Source: CAXXHQ01 sp963665265 (GTDB lineage Bacteria > Planctomycetota > Planctomycetia > Pirellulales > Thermoguttaceae). From it: a DNA stretch of 64,000 nt. The position numbers and the translations under genes are program-made. The notes beneath the pieces were generated by a model. The model ran no database searches, was not told the origin of the DNA, and was given only the letters and a program-made list of their open reading frames with translations. The DNA lies in contig OY762224.2 in NCBI GenBank assembly GCA_963665265.2, positions 1,302,001-1,366,000 of the forward strand, given 5' to 3'. Position 1 is the stretch's first letter, and each line of letters opens with the position of its first letter. This document shows positions 35,248 through 44,228 of this stretch, piece by piece.

Positions 35248-36262
35248 CGTTAGATCCTCCACAAGTAGTTTTTTGTTTTTTACATACACGCTACGACAGC
35301 AGATGACGCTACCATGACCCTCAATATGATTCCTAAACGCTTGCCAAAAGGACACCGCATTCTGTTGAGGATCATACAGTCGGGAAAACGCGTTTGAATT
35401 CGCTGATGCGAAGATTCCGTTCAGAATAGCGACGAACGCGTTAAATCAACTCGTAGCGACTGCGCTCGACGCCGCGAAAAATTCTTCCGCCGCGAAAGCG
35501 TTGATTCATTACGAGCAAATTAAATTCCCTGAAACAAAGCCGTATCTTGCCAAAACTTTGATTCAGGCGCCGAGTCGCTGCCTCATCTATTAAAGAAAAG
35601 ATGAATAACGAATGATTAGGTAAAACAACAAGATATTCGAGTTTGACTCCGACAGGCATTTAATTACTCGCCAGCGTCAATTACTTATCTTACAGAATCG
35701 TTCAAAAAACACAACCGTTTTCCTAACAAAATTAGGAGCTGGTGAAAAGAAAACGCAAATAAAACCCCCTCTGATTAACCAGGAAATGCCGTTTTACTCG
35801 CTTATTTGTGGGGTAAACCCCGCCGCGACCTAAACAGTTGCCCCGGAATTTCTAGCCTCGCCTAAACAAGTATTTAATCCTCAAAAACAAAAATAAACAT
35901 TGCGCAGGAAAAACACAAAATCGCGCATCGCCCAAGTAATCACGAAAACGCGAAAAAACGAACGTACGAAAGAAAGCGAAGTTTCACGCGGAGAGACGGA
36001 GTCGCGAAGCAAAGGATGAAGGAAGAGGGATGAAGGATGAAAGTCGCTCGCCCTCCTTCATCCTTCCTTTGTCCGTCTCCGCGTCTCCGCGGTAATTTCT
36101 TTGCGAAGAAACGCACAGAGCGCGAGTAATCACGAAAACGCGAAAGCGCTCGAGCGTGCATGAAACCAAAAGAGCTTCATCCCGCAGCGTTGCGGGACGA
36201 AGCTCCGTTTTTCATTTCAATATTTCTTGTCGCCAAATTGACGAACGGCAATTCTATTGCGT
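35248..36262. other. long intergenic region with repeat DNA
   Basis: About 1 kb without a convincing gene. A 72-codon frame at 35441-35659 (minus) lacks a ribosome binding site and any family look. The right half holds the dispersed repeat listed separately. Two direct copies of TCACGAAAACGCGAAA occur at about 35939 and 36129. Confidence 0.5.
35982..36093. repeat. dispersed intergenic repeat, copy A (self-complementary)
   Basis: TTTCACGCGGAGAGACGGAG starts the unit, then GCAAAGGATGAAGG, with further GGATGAAGG copies. After a short gap the opposite strand version follows (CCTTCATCCTTCC, then TCTCCGCGTCTCCGCGG), so the region can form a long imperfect hairpin. A related copy lies at 42604-42656 in the opposite orientation. 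Confidence 0.6.
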
Positions 36263-38476
36263 TTATCCGCGACGCGGCTTGAAGATCGACACGCCTAGCG
36301 GCGAGTAATTAATCTTTATCGAACACGGTCGGCCGTGGCTCGAGAAATGCTCAGCCTTGCGGCCTGGACCGTTGCCCATGTTGCTGCCGGCGTAAAACGA
36401 CGAATCGCTATTGAACACTTCTTCGTACCAACAATCTTCCGGAACGCCCAGCCGATAATCCACGCGCGGAACCGGCGTGAAGTTGCACGCCACGACTAAG
36501 TAGTCGCTTGGGTCTTTGGCGCGGCGAATGTAGCTCAACGTGCTATCGTCGTGATTGTGGCAATCGACCCATTCAAAACCACGGTAATCGAAATCGACTT
36601 CGTGCAATGCTTTTTCAGTGCGGTAAAGACGATTCAAGTCGGCCATGCAACGCTGCAAGCCCTGATGCGACTGCCATTGCAGCAAGTCCCATTGCAGACT
36701 CGTGTCGAAGTTCCACTCGTTCCATTGGCCGAATTCGCCCCCCATGAACAGCAATTTCTTGCCGGGATGGGTCCACATGTAACTGTAAAGCAAGCGGAGG
36801 TTGGCGAAACGCTGCCACAAGTCGCCGGGCATTTGATCCAACAGCGAACCTTTGCCGTGAACGACCTCGTCATGCGACATCGGCAACACGAAGTTTTCGT
36901 GGAAGGCGTAAATCAAACTAAAGGTCAATTCGTCGTGATGGTAACGACGGTGAATCGGATCGTGGTGCATGTAGCTGCGGGTGTCGTTCATCCACCCCAT
37001 GTTCCACTTCATGCTGAAACCGAGTCCGCCTAAATAGGTCGGACGGGAAACGCCCTGCCAAGCCGTCGATTCCTCGGCGATCGTCAACACGCCGGGGTGC
37101 TGCAAATGCGCTTGCTCGTTTAATTCCTTGAGGAACGAAATGGCGGGAATATTTTCGCGTCCGCCGAATTCGTTGGGAATCCACTCCCCTTCGTTGCGGC
37201 TGTAATCAAGATAAAGCATCGAAGCCACGGCGTCGACGCGAATGCCGTCCACATGATACTTATCCATCCAGAACAAGGCGTTCGAGATGAGGAAGTTGCG
37301 AACTTCATGTCGGCCGTAGTTGAAAATGCAGGTTCCCCAATCGCTATGCTCGCCTTGACGCGGATCGGCATGCTCGTAGAGCGCGGTGCCGTCGAAACGA
37401 CGCAGACCGTGCCCGTCCTTGGGGAAGTGAGCGGGAACCCAGTCAATGATCACGCCGATCCCGTTTTGATGGCAAAGATCGACGAAATACATGAAATCTT
37501 GCGGAGAGCCGTAGCGGCTCGTCACCGAAAAATAGCCGGTCACTTGATAGCCCCAGCTAGCCGTCAGCGGATGCTCGGCGATGGGCAATAATTCGAGATG
37601 CGTGTAGTTCATCTCTTTGCAGTACTCGACGAGTTGATGCGCCAACTCGCGATAAGTGAGCCAACGATTGGGATCGTCGCCCGGCCGACGCCAACTGCCG
37701 AGATGCACTTCGTAAACCGAAACCGGCTTCTCCAGCCAATTCGTGTCGCGTCGTTTCGTCATCCAATCGACGTCGTGCCAGCGATACCGGCTCAAATCGG
37801 CGACTCGCGAGGCGGTGCGCGGCGGCACTTCGGCCGAGAATCCGTAAGGATCGCACTTCTCCAGCGTCTCGTCGAAATGATGAATCTGATACTTGTAGAG
37901 CGTCCCTTCTCCGAGACCGGGCACGAACAACTCCCAGAATCCGCTGGGAATATGCTTCCGCATTGGATGCCGGCGACCGTCCCAATTGTTGAAATCGCCG
38001 ATCAGACTGACGCTTGAAGCGTTCGGCGCCCAAACCGCGAAGTTCACTCCTTCGACGCCGTCCACCGTGCGAAGTTGCGCGCCTAACTTCTCGTACGATT
38101 TCCAATGCCGACCTTCATTCAGCAAATACAAATCGAATTCGGATAACAAATGCGGGAAGGAGTACGGGTCATGCGTCATAGTGATTTTCTTTCCCCCCTC
38201 TTCCGCCGAACGAATCATGTAATGCTTCGAATCGGGATCCGACGGTAGAGGACAAATGGCTTCAAAAAGTCCTGCGGGATGAATTCGTCGCATCGGTTGC
38301 TGCTCGTGCTTCGAGTCAACCACCCATGCTTGCGACGAGTTCGGCAAATAGGCCCGAACGGCCAACGCGCGACGACCGGCTTCAGTAATCTCATGCGGTC
38401 CGAGAAATTCAAACGGATTCTCGAGGCGCCCCGAAACAAGTTGTCCCACGTTTTCCAAGGGTATAGTCGTACGCAC
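36263..38476 (-). CDS. glgB: 1,4-alpha-glucan branching enzyme
   Basis: 737 residues from a GTG at 38476, chosen because AAGGAGG sits six bases upstream; an ATG 30 codons further upstream is less likely. An N-terminal CBM48-like domain (VNFAVWAPNASSVSLIGDFN) precedes the GH13 barrel. Catalytic residues are visible in GIRVDAVASM (nucleophile Asp), TIAEESTAW (acid Glu) and PMSHDEVVHGKG (stabilising Asp). It forms alpha-1,6 branches in glycogen in the cytoplasm. The length fits full-length bacterial GlgB. No other glg gene is in the window, and the gene appears monocistronic. Confidence 0.96.
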   Translation of the reverse strand: MRTTIPLENVGQLVSGRLENPFEFLGPHEITEAGRRALAVRAYLPNSSQAWVVDSKHEQQPMRRIHPAGLFEAICPLPSDPDSKHYMIRSAEEGGKKITMTHDPYSFPHLLSEFDLYLLNEGRHWKSYEKLGAQLRTVDGVEGVNFAVWAPNASSVSLIGDFNNWDGRRHPMRKHIPSGFWELFVPGLGEGTLYKYQIHHFDETLEKCDPYGFSAEVPPRTASRVADLSRYRWHDVDWMTKRRDTNWLEKPVSVYEVHLGSWRRPGDDPNRWLTYRELAHQLVEYCKEMNYTHLELLPIAEHPLTASWGYQVTGYFSVTSRYGSPQDFMYFVDLCHQNGIGVIIDWVPAHFPKDGHGLRRFDGTALYEHADPRQGEHSDWGTCIFNYGRHEVRNFLISNALFWMDKYHVDGIRVDAVASMLYLDYSRNEGEWIPNEFGGRENIPAISFLKELNEQAHLQHPGVLTIAEESTAWQGVSRPTYLGGLGFSMKWNMGWMNDTRSYMHHDPIHRRYHHDELTFSLIYAFHENFVLPMSHDEVVHGKGSLLDQMPGDLWQRFANLRLLYSYMWTHPGKKLLFMGGEFGQWNEWNFDTSLQWDLLQWQSHQGLQRCMADLNRLYRTEKALHEVDFDYRGFEWVDCHNHDDSTLSYIRRAKDPSDYLVVACNFTPVPRVDYRLGVPEDCWYEEVFNSDSSFYAGSNMGNGPGRKAEHFSSHGRPCSIKINYSPLGVSIFKPRRG

Positions 38477-39103
38477 TCCAAACCTCCTTGCTCGTCGTTC
38501 TTCGCAATCGAAACCTCGATCGCGCGGTCGCCTGCCGGAGAGGTAACGTCCCAAATGGGGAGCCATCCCGGCAGCGCTATCGCAACCGTATATTAAAACG
38601 CGGAGCTACTAAATTACCAGAGCGTTAGTCTTCCTAAATTGGTTATTTTCGCAATCCAACGCGACCGTTATGGTCGTTCCTGTTCAGATTCGCCCCGGCC
38701 AATCTGCGTTCGCAACGTCTGCGACCGTGCTGGCGATGGGGTAAATATTCTGCGGGCGGGGGTATGGCGGGGGGGGGCTTTCGACATGCATTGCGAATCG
38801 AAGGCTTTCCCAGTAAGGCAGTTTTTCCTAGGCGGGCGTTCCCAAGCTACCGCTCCCGATACCTTGGCAACGTAGACATTTCAGCCTCTATAAAATGCCC
38901 CATGATTATCGTATGCAAAGCGACTTTCTTACCAAAACCGAGTAGTTTCCCTCCCTTTTTAACTAAAATGTATCGCTTAGGAGGAATCGAACGGCAGCGA
39001 TGCGTCTTTATTACTGCGGTGGGGGCTACTCAACGACCTTCGCCGAAATCGGATGAAAGCCTACTCGCGCTGAGATACTTCGGAACGCAATTGCCGCTTG
39101 AAA
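38477..39103. other. intergenic region glgB / RNase H-like gene
   Basis: About 630 bases. It contains a run of nine G at 38769-38777. No gene, repeat or hairpin that I can support. Confidence 0.4.
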
Positions 39104-39691
39104 TTACGCCGCGCGAGGAACGGTCAAGCGACGACGAAATTCTTCAATGAGGGTCGAAAAACGTTCCATAAGATTGTGGAAAACTCTCCGCTCGGTTCGT
39201 TGCTTCCAACCGGAAAACGCCTCTCGGATCGCTTTGATCGTCGGAGAAAGATTGCGATGCGGTTGCGGAACGGACTCCGCCCGCTCGCTGAGATCGAAAC
39301 GTCGAAGCCCAAAATCGATGCGATGGAAATCGAGCAGATGATCTAAACGACGCCAAAGATCATGATTTTTAACCGGCGCCATTTGACCGAAAAATTCCCA
39401 TTCCCAATTGTTCGAACGCCACTCGGCCAATCCATATTGGATTCCCTGGCGAATCGCGGCCGAGCACCGCGTGAGGGTCACTTTCGATGGCTGATCAAGA
39501 TATTCCAATGCACGAATTAACGTTAATAACTCGAGCCGATCGCCGGATCGATACTCCTCGACTTCCTCAATATCGGAAATCTCATATCGTTTGGCTCCGG
39601 CCGCTTCGCGAAGAATAAATTTCCAGGCGAAGGGGCTCTTTTTTTCGCCGGCTTCTAAATACAACCAATAATGCGGGTGAGGATCTGTCAT
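39104..39691 (-). CDS. RNase H-fold protein lacking catalytic acids
   Basis: 195 residues from ATG 39691. The middle resembles RNase HI: DRLELLTLIRALEYL (residues 51-65) corresponds to the Glu helix, SKVTLTRCSAAIRQGIQYGL to the TDSxYVxxGI strand and helix, and VKNHDLWRRLDHLLDFHRIDF to the KNxDLW...H region. However, the first-strand Asp is replaced (YLEAGEKK), and the second Asp of TDS is replaced by Arg-Cys (Arg75, Cys76). The catalytic Asp set is therefore mostly missing, so RNA cleavage is unlikely; nucleic-acid binding is possible. The 60-residue C-terminal extension is Arg-rich. The identification rests on motif order only. Confidence 0.6.
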   Translation of the reverse strand: MTDPHPHYWLYLEAGEKKSPFAWKFILREAAGAKRYEISDIEEVEEYRSGDRLELLTLIRALEYLDQPSKVTLTRCSAAIRQGIQYGLAEWRSNNWEWEFFGQMAPVKNHDLWRRLDHLLDFHRIDFGLRRFDLSERAESVPQPHRNLSPTIKAIREAFSGWKQRTERRVFHNLMERFSTLIEEFRRRLTVPRAA

Positions 39692-40063
39692 CGTACTGCA
39701 TCGACTGGGGGGAGGGGACGCAATTCATGTCGGCCAACGGGATTTAGACCTCGCAATCTTTGTGAAGTCGGAATCGATCCCGCAAACGGACGCCTTTATG
39801 CTATCGTCGCAGATTACCGCGTCGCTTAAGTTTATCTAAACGAAACCGTTTGCCACGCCGCTCCTTGAATTCGAGGGGGTATTTTTCCTGAACGGGGCTG
39901 GTATGTCGCCGTAAGATCCATTAAGATAAGACGTTCCTGGAAGTCGGGGAAGGTTTCGGCTAATCATGCTGAATTCCCCCACTCGGTGGTGAAAACTATC
40001 CGCGGCCGAGGCTGCTTCTGCCTCGGCGTCGAAATACGCATTTGCATTCGCCAAGGAAAAGCC
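39692..40063. other. intergenic region
   Basis: About 370 bases between divergent genes; no recognisable gene or structure. Confidence 0.3.
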
Positions 40064-40369
40064 ATGGCCCGAAAAGTATTAAACCGTCGTGAGTTGCGAG
40101 CGGAGAGCGAATCCGCCGAAAAGCTGGGCGCCGAGAAGAAGGCCGCCAAGGCCGCAAAGAAGGCCCCCGCCAAACGCAAGACCCGCGCTAAGGTCGCCAA
40201 AGAAGTCCGCCTCAAGGCCTTCTGGGGCGTCTTCAATCAGTCGATGCGTCGCATCGCCGTCTTTGAATACAGCCAAAAAGCTCAGGCCACGAAAAAAGCC
40301 AACGAGTTGACCGAATCGCAAAAATCGCCCCACTTCGTTCAATTGGTCAAAGAAGTGATTGAGGAGTAA
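40064..40369 (+). CDS. small Lys/Ala-rich basic protein, unknown
   Basis: 101 residues from ATG 40064 with AAGGA at 40053-40057. The N-terminal half is highly basic and Ala-rich (KAAKAAKKAPAKRKTRAKVAK), similar in composition to histone H1-like or nucleoid proteins. The second half is a compact domain, KAFWGVFNQSMRRIAVFEYS followed by helices and a final QLVKEVIEE. It has no signal peptide. DNA or RNA binding is an inference from charge. It is transcribed alone and has a strong terminator. Confidence 0.75.
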   Translation: MARKVLNRRELRAESESAEKLGAEKKAAKAAKKAPAKRKTRAKVAKEVRLKAFWGVFNQSMRRIAVFEYSQKAQATKKANELTESQKSPHFVQLVKEVIEE

Positions 40370-40402
40370 CGGCGAGTTATTACGCTTTTCGCAAAATTTA
40401 AA

Positions 40403-40435
40403 GGCGGGACGATTTCATCGTTCCGCCATTTTTTT
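40403..40435 (+). terminator. rho-independent terminator
   Basis: GGCGGGACGAT (40403-40413) pairs with ATCGTTCCGCC (40417-40427, one G-T), loop TTC, then a run of seven T. It follows the small basic protein gene by 33 bases. Confidence 0.88.
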
Positions 40436-40977
40436 GCTCTCTCCGCATCCTTGTTTCTTCGAAGAACGCTTGCGTCTTACGCGATTTCGTAACTCCTCGC
40501 TCATTTTCGTCTCATTTTGCATTCAGCGTCGCCATTGGCGCAAAAACTTGTCTTCTGAATGGAGTTCATGCCCCTTCCTCGGCCTTTGGGCCGTCCTAGA
40601 CAAGGCGTTTACGCCAAGTTCGTAGGGCGCTTGCAGGCGCCAAGAGCTAATGTTATACGGATTCCAGTTTCAAATTGGACTTGGTATTCTTTGTGACTTG
40701 CTCTAGGTTTCTTACAAGTTTCGCCTCAAAGCGGCAAAAAAGCCGGTTTTGCGCATTTCTAACGCGTTTGAATAAAAATTGCGCAATTTTGAATGGACGG
40801 CAAAGCGCCTTTGCGTATATTCTGAACAATTGGATGAGATTCGCGGCAAGTCATTTTGGCGTCGTCTTGTTTTATGCCGCGGCAAGCCATTACTTCCATG
40901 CAATTCCAATATCCTTGCGTGATTAATACACCGTTTGGAACTTACGGACTCATTGTTTTTTCTTAGGACTGGTCTTT
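40436..40977. other. intergenic region with small palindromes
   Basis: About 540 bases before the DUF1559 gene. Palindromes at 40580-40640 are listed separately. Otherwise no gene or clear promoter is visible. Confidence 0.35.
40580..40640. repeat. cluster of three short palindromes
   Basis: CGGCC..GGCCG (40580-40593), GGCGTTTACGCC (40604-40615) and GGCGCTTGCAGGCGCC (40625-40640) follow each other within 61 bases. The arrangement resembles REP-type intergenic elements. Confidence 0.45.
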
Positions 40978-42189
40978 ATGAAAGCTCTCACAATTACGAA
41001 AGACGACGGATCGTTTGGTCCGGCCAAGAAGCCCTGCAAATCGCGGCACGGCTTCACCTTGGTTGAATTGCTTGTGGTTATCGCGATCATCGGCATCCTC
41101 ATCGCCCTCTTGCTTCCCGCCATCCAAGCGGCCCGCGAAGCGGCAAGACGGAGCCAATGCGCGAACAATCTTCGTCAAATTTCGCTTGCCGGTTTCAACC
41201 ACCTGTCCGAGTTGGGTTTTTTTCCAACTGGAGGTTGGGGGTATGCTTGGGTCGGTGATGCGAGTTTAGGGTTCAATCAACGTCAACCGGGCGGTTTTTT
41301 TTACAACGTCTTGGGTTTTATGGAAAACAAAGGCCTTCGGGAAATGGCCAAAGGAAATTCCGATCCTAGTAGTATAAATTATGCCGCAGCAAAAACGGCC
41401 GCCGCGAAAATGATCGCCACTCCCATTCCCGAATATGTTTGCCCTTCACGTCGCCCGGGGAATTCAGTAAGCCCGACCACCTTTGCCCATGGATTAAGTT
41501 GGGTCGCTTCGGCCGGGCTCGTTAATGCGGACTGGGATTATGCAGTCGATAAATGGTTCCACGGCGATTACAAAGCGAACGGCGGTTCACGGAAAGCCGC
41601 ATTTGGAGCGGGGCCATCGAGTTTCGCGAACGCCACAGCCAACCCGCCTACTGGCTTTACTGCCGACGTGGTTAATAACTCTAACGGCATTTGCTACCAA
41701 CGTAGTCAAGTTAAATTGAAGGATATTGTTGACGGAACGAGCAATACCTACATGTGCGGGGAAAAATTTATCCCCAAAAACATGTACTACAGTGGTCAGT
41801 TCTGGTCTGATGACCAGCCCAACCTCGGTGCCGATGACTTTGATATCATTGGAAACACTGCGTACGCTTCTGACGCGCATGTTGACTGCCCGCAGACGGA
41901 CTCATTGAGAACGGTACCTAAATATTTAACTGGAACAGGGTATAGCCCAGACGCGTTGCCTTATGTGCGGCCGTTGATGGATAAGTCTGTTGATTATGCC
42001 ACAGCTTGTTCCACTACGAATCTATCGGAAAAGTACGAACGTGCTTTCGGGAGCGCGCATCCGGGAGGATTCCAAATGGGTTTTTGCGACGGTTCCGTGA
42101 AATCATTGAGCTTTGATATTGACGCTAATTTGCACCGTTTCCTTGGTAATCGATGCGACAAACAGATACTGCAAGACTTCGATAAGTAA
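40978..42189 (+). CDS. DUF1559 family type II pseudopilin-like protein
   Basis: 403 residues. After a 27-residue leader comes the prepilin signal GFTLVELLVVIAIIGILIALL, split here as GFTLVELLVV and IAIIGILIALL, and then PAIQAAREAARRSQCANNLRQ, the invariant start of planctomycete DUF1559 proteins. The C-terminus keeps HPGGFQMGFCDGSVKSLSF. The mid-region is a beta-rich sensory or structural domain. These proteins are cleaved by a prepilin peptidase and inserted in the cell envelope. They occur in many copies per planctomycete genome and their function is unknown. It carries its own terminator, so it is monocistronic. Confidence 0.95.
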   Translation: MKALTITKDDGSFGPAKKPCKSRHGFTLVELLVVIAIIGILIALLLPAIQAAREAARRSQCANNLRQISLAGFNHLSELGFFPTGGWGYAWVGDASLGFNQRQPGGFFYNVLGFMENKGLREMAKGNSDPSSINYAAAKTAAAKMIATPIPEYVCPSRRPGNSVSPTTFAHGLSWVASAGLVNADWDYAVDKWFHGDYKANGGSRKAAFGAGPSSFANATANPPTGFTADVVNNSNGICYQRSQVKLKDIVDGTSNTYMCGEKFIPKNMYYSGQFWSDDQPNLGADDFDIIGNTAYASDAHVDCPQTDSLRTVPKYLTGTGYSPDALPYVRPLMDKSVDYATACSTTNLSEKYERAFGSAHPGGFQMGFCDGSVKSLSFDIDANLHRFLGNRCDKQILQDFDK

Positions 42190-42218
42190 GCTGGCGCATT
42201 TTTTTGCAAACTTTTTAT

Positions 42219-42253
42219 AGGCGTTTTCGACAGTCTGTCGAAAACGCCTTTTT
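42219..42253 (+). terminator. rho-independent terminator after DUF1559 gene
   Basis: A perfect 14-bp stem, AGGCGTTTTCGACA (42219-42232) with its complement at 42236-42249, loop GTC, followed by T residues. Confidence 0.92.
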
Positions 42254-42434
42254 GTTTGCCCGCTCTCCTCGTTACTAGGCTCCGCCTAGTAACGCGCTGA
42301 ATCGCACGGCTCTGCCGTGTTGGAGGCGACGGTTTGGCGAGGCGGAGCCTCGACGTAAAACCTCGCGCCCCGCCCTCCATCCCCAACGCCCTCCGTAGCT
42401 CATCGTCTCCGCATTCGTTCGCCGAAGCCGCGCA

Positions 42435-42523
42435 GGGCCGAAGGCCCGTCATTCACCCATCCCAGGGCGATTAGCCCTGGGAATGAAAATTCCAAATATA
42501 TCCCGTCGGCCTGAAGGGCCGAC
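42435..42523. repeat. REP-like palindrome cluster
   Basis: Three perfect hairpins: GGGCC/GGCCC (42435-42447), CCCAGGGC/GCCCTGGG (42461-42481) and GTCGGCC/GGCCGAC (42505-42523). The hairpin around CCCAGGGC is followed by an A-rich spacer. Palindromes of this form often occur as dispersed REP-type elements mobilised by TnpA-REP enzymes; no such enzyme is in the window. Confidence 0.5.
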
Positions 42524-42603
42524 AGTTCGCTTGCTTCTCGTTTAGCCGCGCCGCCGTCGCGGGCGCGTCGGTCTTCGTGGTCTTTTTTGCTCTCACGCTA
42601 TTA

Positions 42604-42656
42604 TCCCTTCATCCTTCATCCTTTGCTCTCCGCGTCTCCGTTCCTCCGCGTGAAAA
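42604..42656. repeat. dispersed intergenic repeat, copy B
   Basis: Reads CCCTTCATCCTTCATCC, then TTTGCTCTCCGCGTCTCCG, ending in CCTCCGCGTGAAAA. This is the reverse complement of the motif order in copy A (35982-36042) with few differences. Confidence 0.6.
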
Positions 42657-42817
42657 TCCGCGCCTTTCGTGATCCTTCGTGGTAAAAATCGCGACTTCGC
42701 CGGGAAATCTCCCCCTGTTTTGCTCTTGATTTGCGGGCCGCTTTGCGGTACAAGTCCGCAGTTTGGCGGGCAAAATATAGACTCGCCGGGACTACAGATA
42801 CAAAAGGATACGCTATC

Positions 42818-43993
42818 ATGCGTCGCGCTCTAATCGGGATTGCCGCATGCGTCGTCGCCGTAACGGCCGTCGCGTCGTTCGCCGCCGAATCGGCGTTCCC
42901 TTACAAAGCATATATCGTCGCCGACGAAGTTTACGTCCGCAGCGGGCCGGGGCAAACCTATTACCCCACCGATAAAATGAAAAAAGGGGAACCGGTCGAA
43001 ATCTATCGACACGACCCCGGCGGTTGGTGCGCCATTCGTCCCCCGGTCGGCAGCTTCGCCTGGGTTTCAGGAAAGTATCTCAAGCAGCAAGGAAAACGTC
43101 TCGCTATCGTCACGGAAGAAAACGTGTCGGCGCGAGTCGGCAGCCGCGTCTGCGATTCCCGCGACGTCATCCAAGTGCGATTACGCAAGGGCGAAATCGT
43201 CGAAATACAAGAGTCGCAAGAAATCGGCGGCGGCGATAAGCCGCAAGTTTGGTATAAAATCGCTCCGCCGGCGGGCGAGTTCCGTTGGATCTCGGCCAAA
43301 TACGTTTCGACGACCGACCCCGACGAAAGCCTTCGCAAAAACTCTGGCCGACGAGATTCCGACGGTCCGGCCTTAACCGGCCCGGAAGGAAAACCGCGCG
43401 GCCGCCAAACGCTCTCGTCCGAACAATTTCGCGCGGAATTAAACCGCGTCGACGTCGAACTGTCGTTGATCGTGGCGAATGATCCAGCGACATGGCGACT
43501 GGACGACGCGCGAGTCTTGACCGAGACTTTATTGGAACAAGCCGGAACGCCCGCCGAACGAGGCGAAGTTAAATTACTGCAAAATAAAATCGCTCGTTTC
43601 GAGGATATTAAGCAGCGCAGCGATCAACTGGCCGACCTGAAAAAAGATTCGCTTCGTTCAAAACGTCTTGTGGCGAACTTACAGAACGCGGCCCGACAAG
43701 CACGGGAAAAAGTCGATAGCGAAGAGCTTGTCGCCGCCGGGGGCGAATTCGACGGCGTCGGCGAACTGCGAACCGTCGTGCCGGCCAAAATGGGCGATCC
43801 TCGCTACGCCCTGGCCGACTCGGCCGGTAAGATTCGTTTTTACGTGACGCCCGCTCCAGGCGTAAATCTGCAAAACTACGTTGGACAAAAAATCGGCGTC
43901 AAAGGCGTTCGCGGCTATTTGGCCGAGCAAAAGGCCGAATATCTCACCGCCCGGCAAGTAAAATCGCTGGAAGACGGTCCAATTTTGAGATAA
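42818..43993 (+). CDS. exported bacterial SH3-domain protein
   Basis: 391 residues from ATG 42818, with AAAGGA upstream. Signal peptide at residues 1-22 (ALIGIAACVVAVTAVASFA). Two tandem SH3_3-like domains follow: VADEVYVRSGPGQTYYPTDKM with GGWCAIRPPVGSFAWVSGKYL, and ENVSARVGSRVCDSRDVIQV with WYKIAPPAGEFRWISAKYV. A Lys/Glu-rich coiled coil comes next, and a C-terminal OB-like domain (FDGVGELRTVV...RFYVTPAPGVNLQNYVGQKIGVKG, quoted in parts). Probably periplasmic, binding peptidoglycan or peptide. Similar proteins are frequent in planctomycetes. No enzymatic motif is visible. Confidence 0.8.
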   Translation: MRRALIGIAACVVAVTAVASFAAESAFPYKAYIVADEVYVRSGPGQTYYPTDKMKKGEPVEIYRHDPGGWCAIRPPVGSFAWVSGKYLKQQGKRLAIVTEENVSARVGSRVCDSRDVIQVRLRKGEIVEIQESQEIGGGDKPQVWYKIAPPAGEFRWISAKYVSTTDPDESLRKNSGRRDSDGPALTGPEGKPRGRQTLSSEQFRAELNRVDVELSLIVANDPATWRLDDARVLTETLLEQAGTPAERGEVKLLQNKIARFEDIKQRSDQLADLKKDSLRSKRLVANLQNAARQAREKVDSEELVAAGGEFDGVGELRTVVPAKMGDPRYALADSAGKIRFYVTPAPGVNLQNYVGQKIGVKGVRGYLAEQKAEYLTARQVKSLEDGPILR

Positions 43994-44228
43994 ATTCCGC
44001 TTTGCGGAGAAAACTGTTTCAAATTGCCCGGTTCACAAGCGCCGCCTCGGCGCACCCCCGGCCTGTCCGTCGGTGCAGTGCGTTTCAGTTCGTCTCGGGC
44101 GCGGCTAAGTAACAACGTTTGTGTATCCAATTCTTTTGCATGCAATCGTCTTCTTTGTGACTTTTGCGGACAAAACTGTCTCGACTTTGTGCGAGTCCTC
44201 CTGGCTTCCGACCGCGTGCCGACATTTC

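Larger units (their letters stand above)
42254..42817. other. intergenic region with palindromic and dispersed repeats
   Basis: About 560 bases with no gene. It starts with CTAGGC/GCCTAG and GGCTCTGCC-type palindromes (42270-42350), followed by the REP-like cluster and the dispersed repeat copy B. The SH3 gene's start lies at its end. Confidence 0.5.

Noticed and set aside
35441..35659. 72-codon minus-strand ORF downstream of the PEP-CTERM promoter region
   Set aside because: No ribosome binding site, no composition typical of the genes here, unrelated to neighbours.
38769..38777. Run of nine G as a phase-variable tract
   Set aside because: It lies in non-coding DNA without an adjacent start or promoter in frame, so no switching role can be supported.
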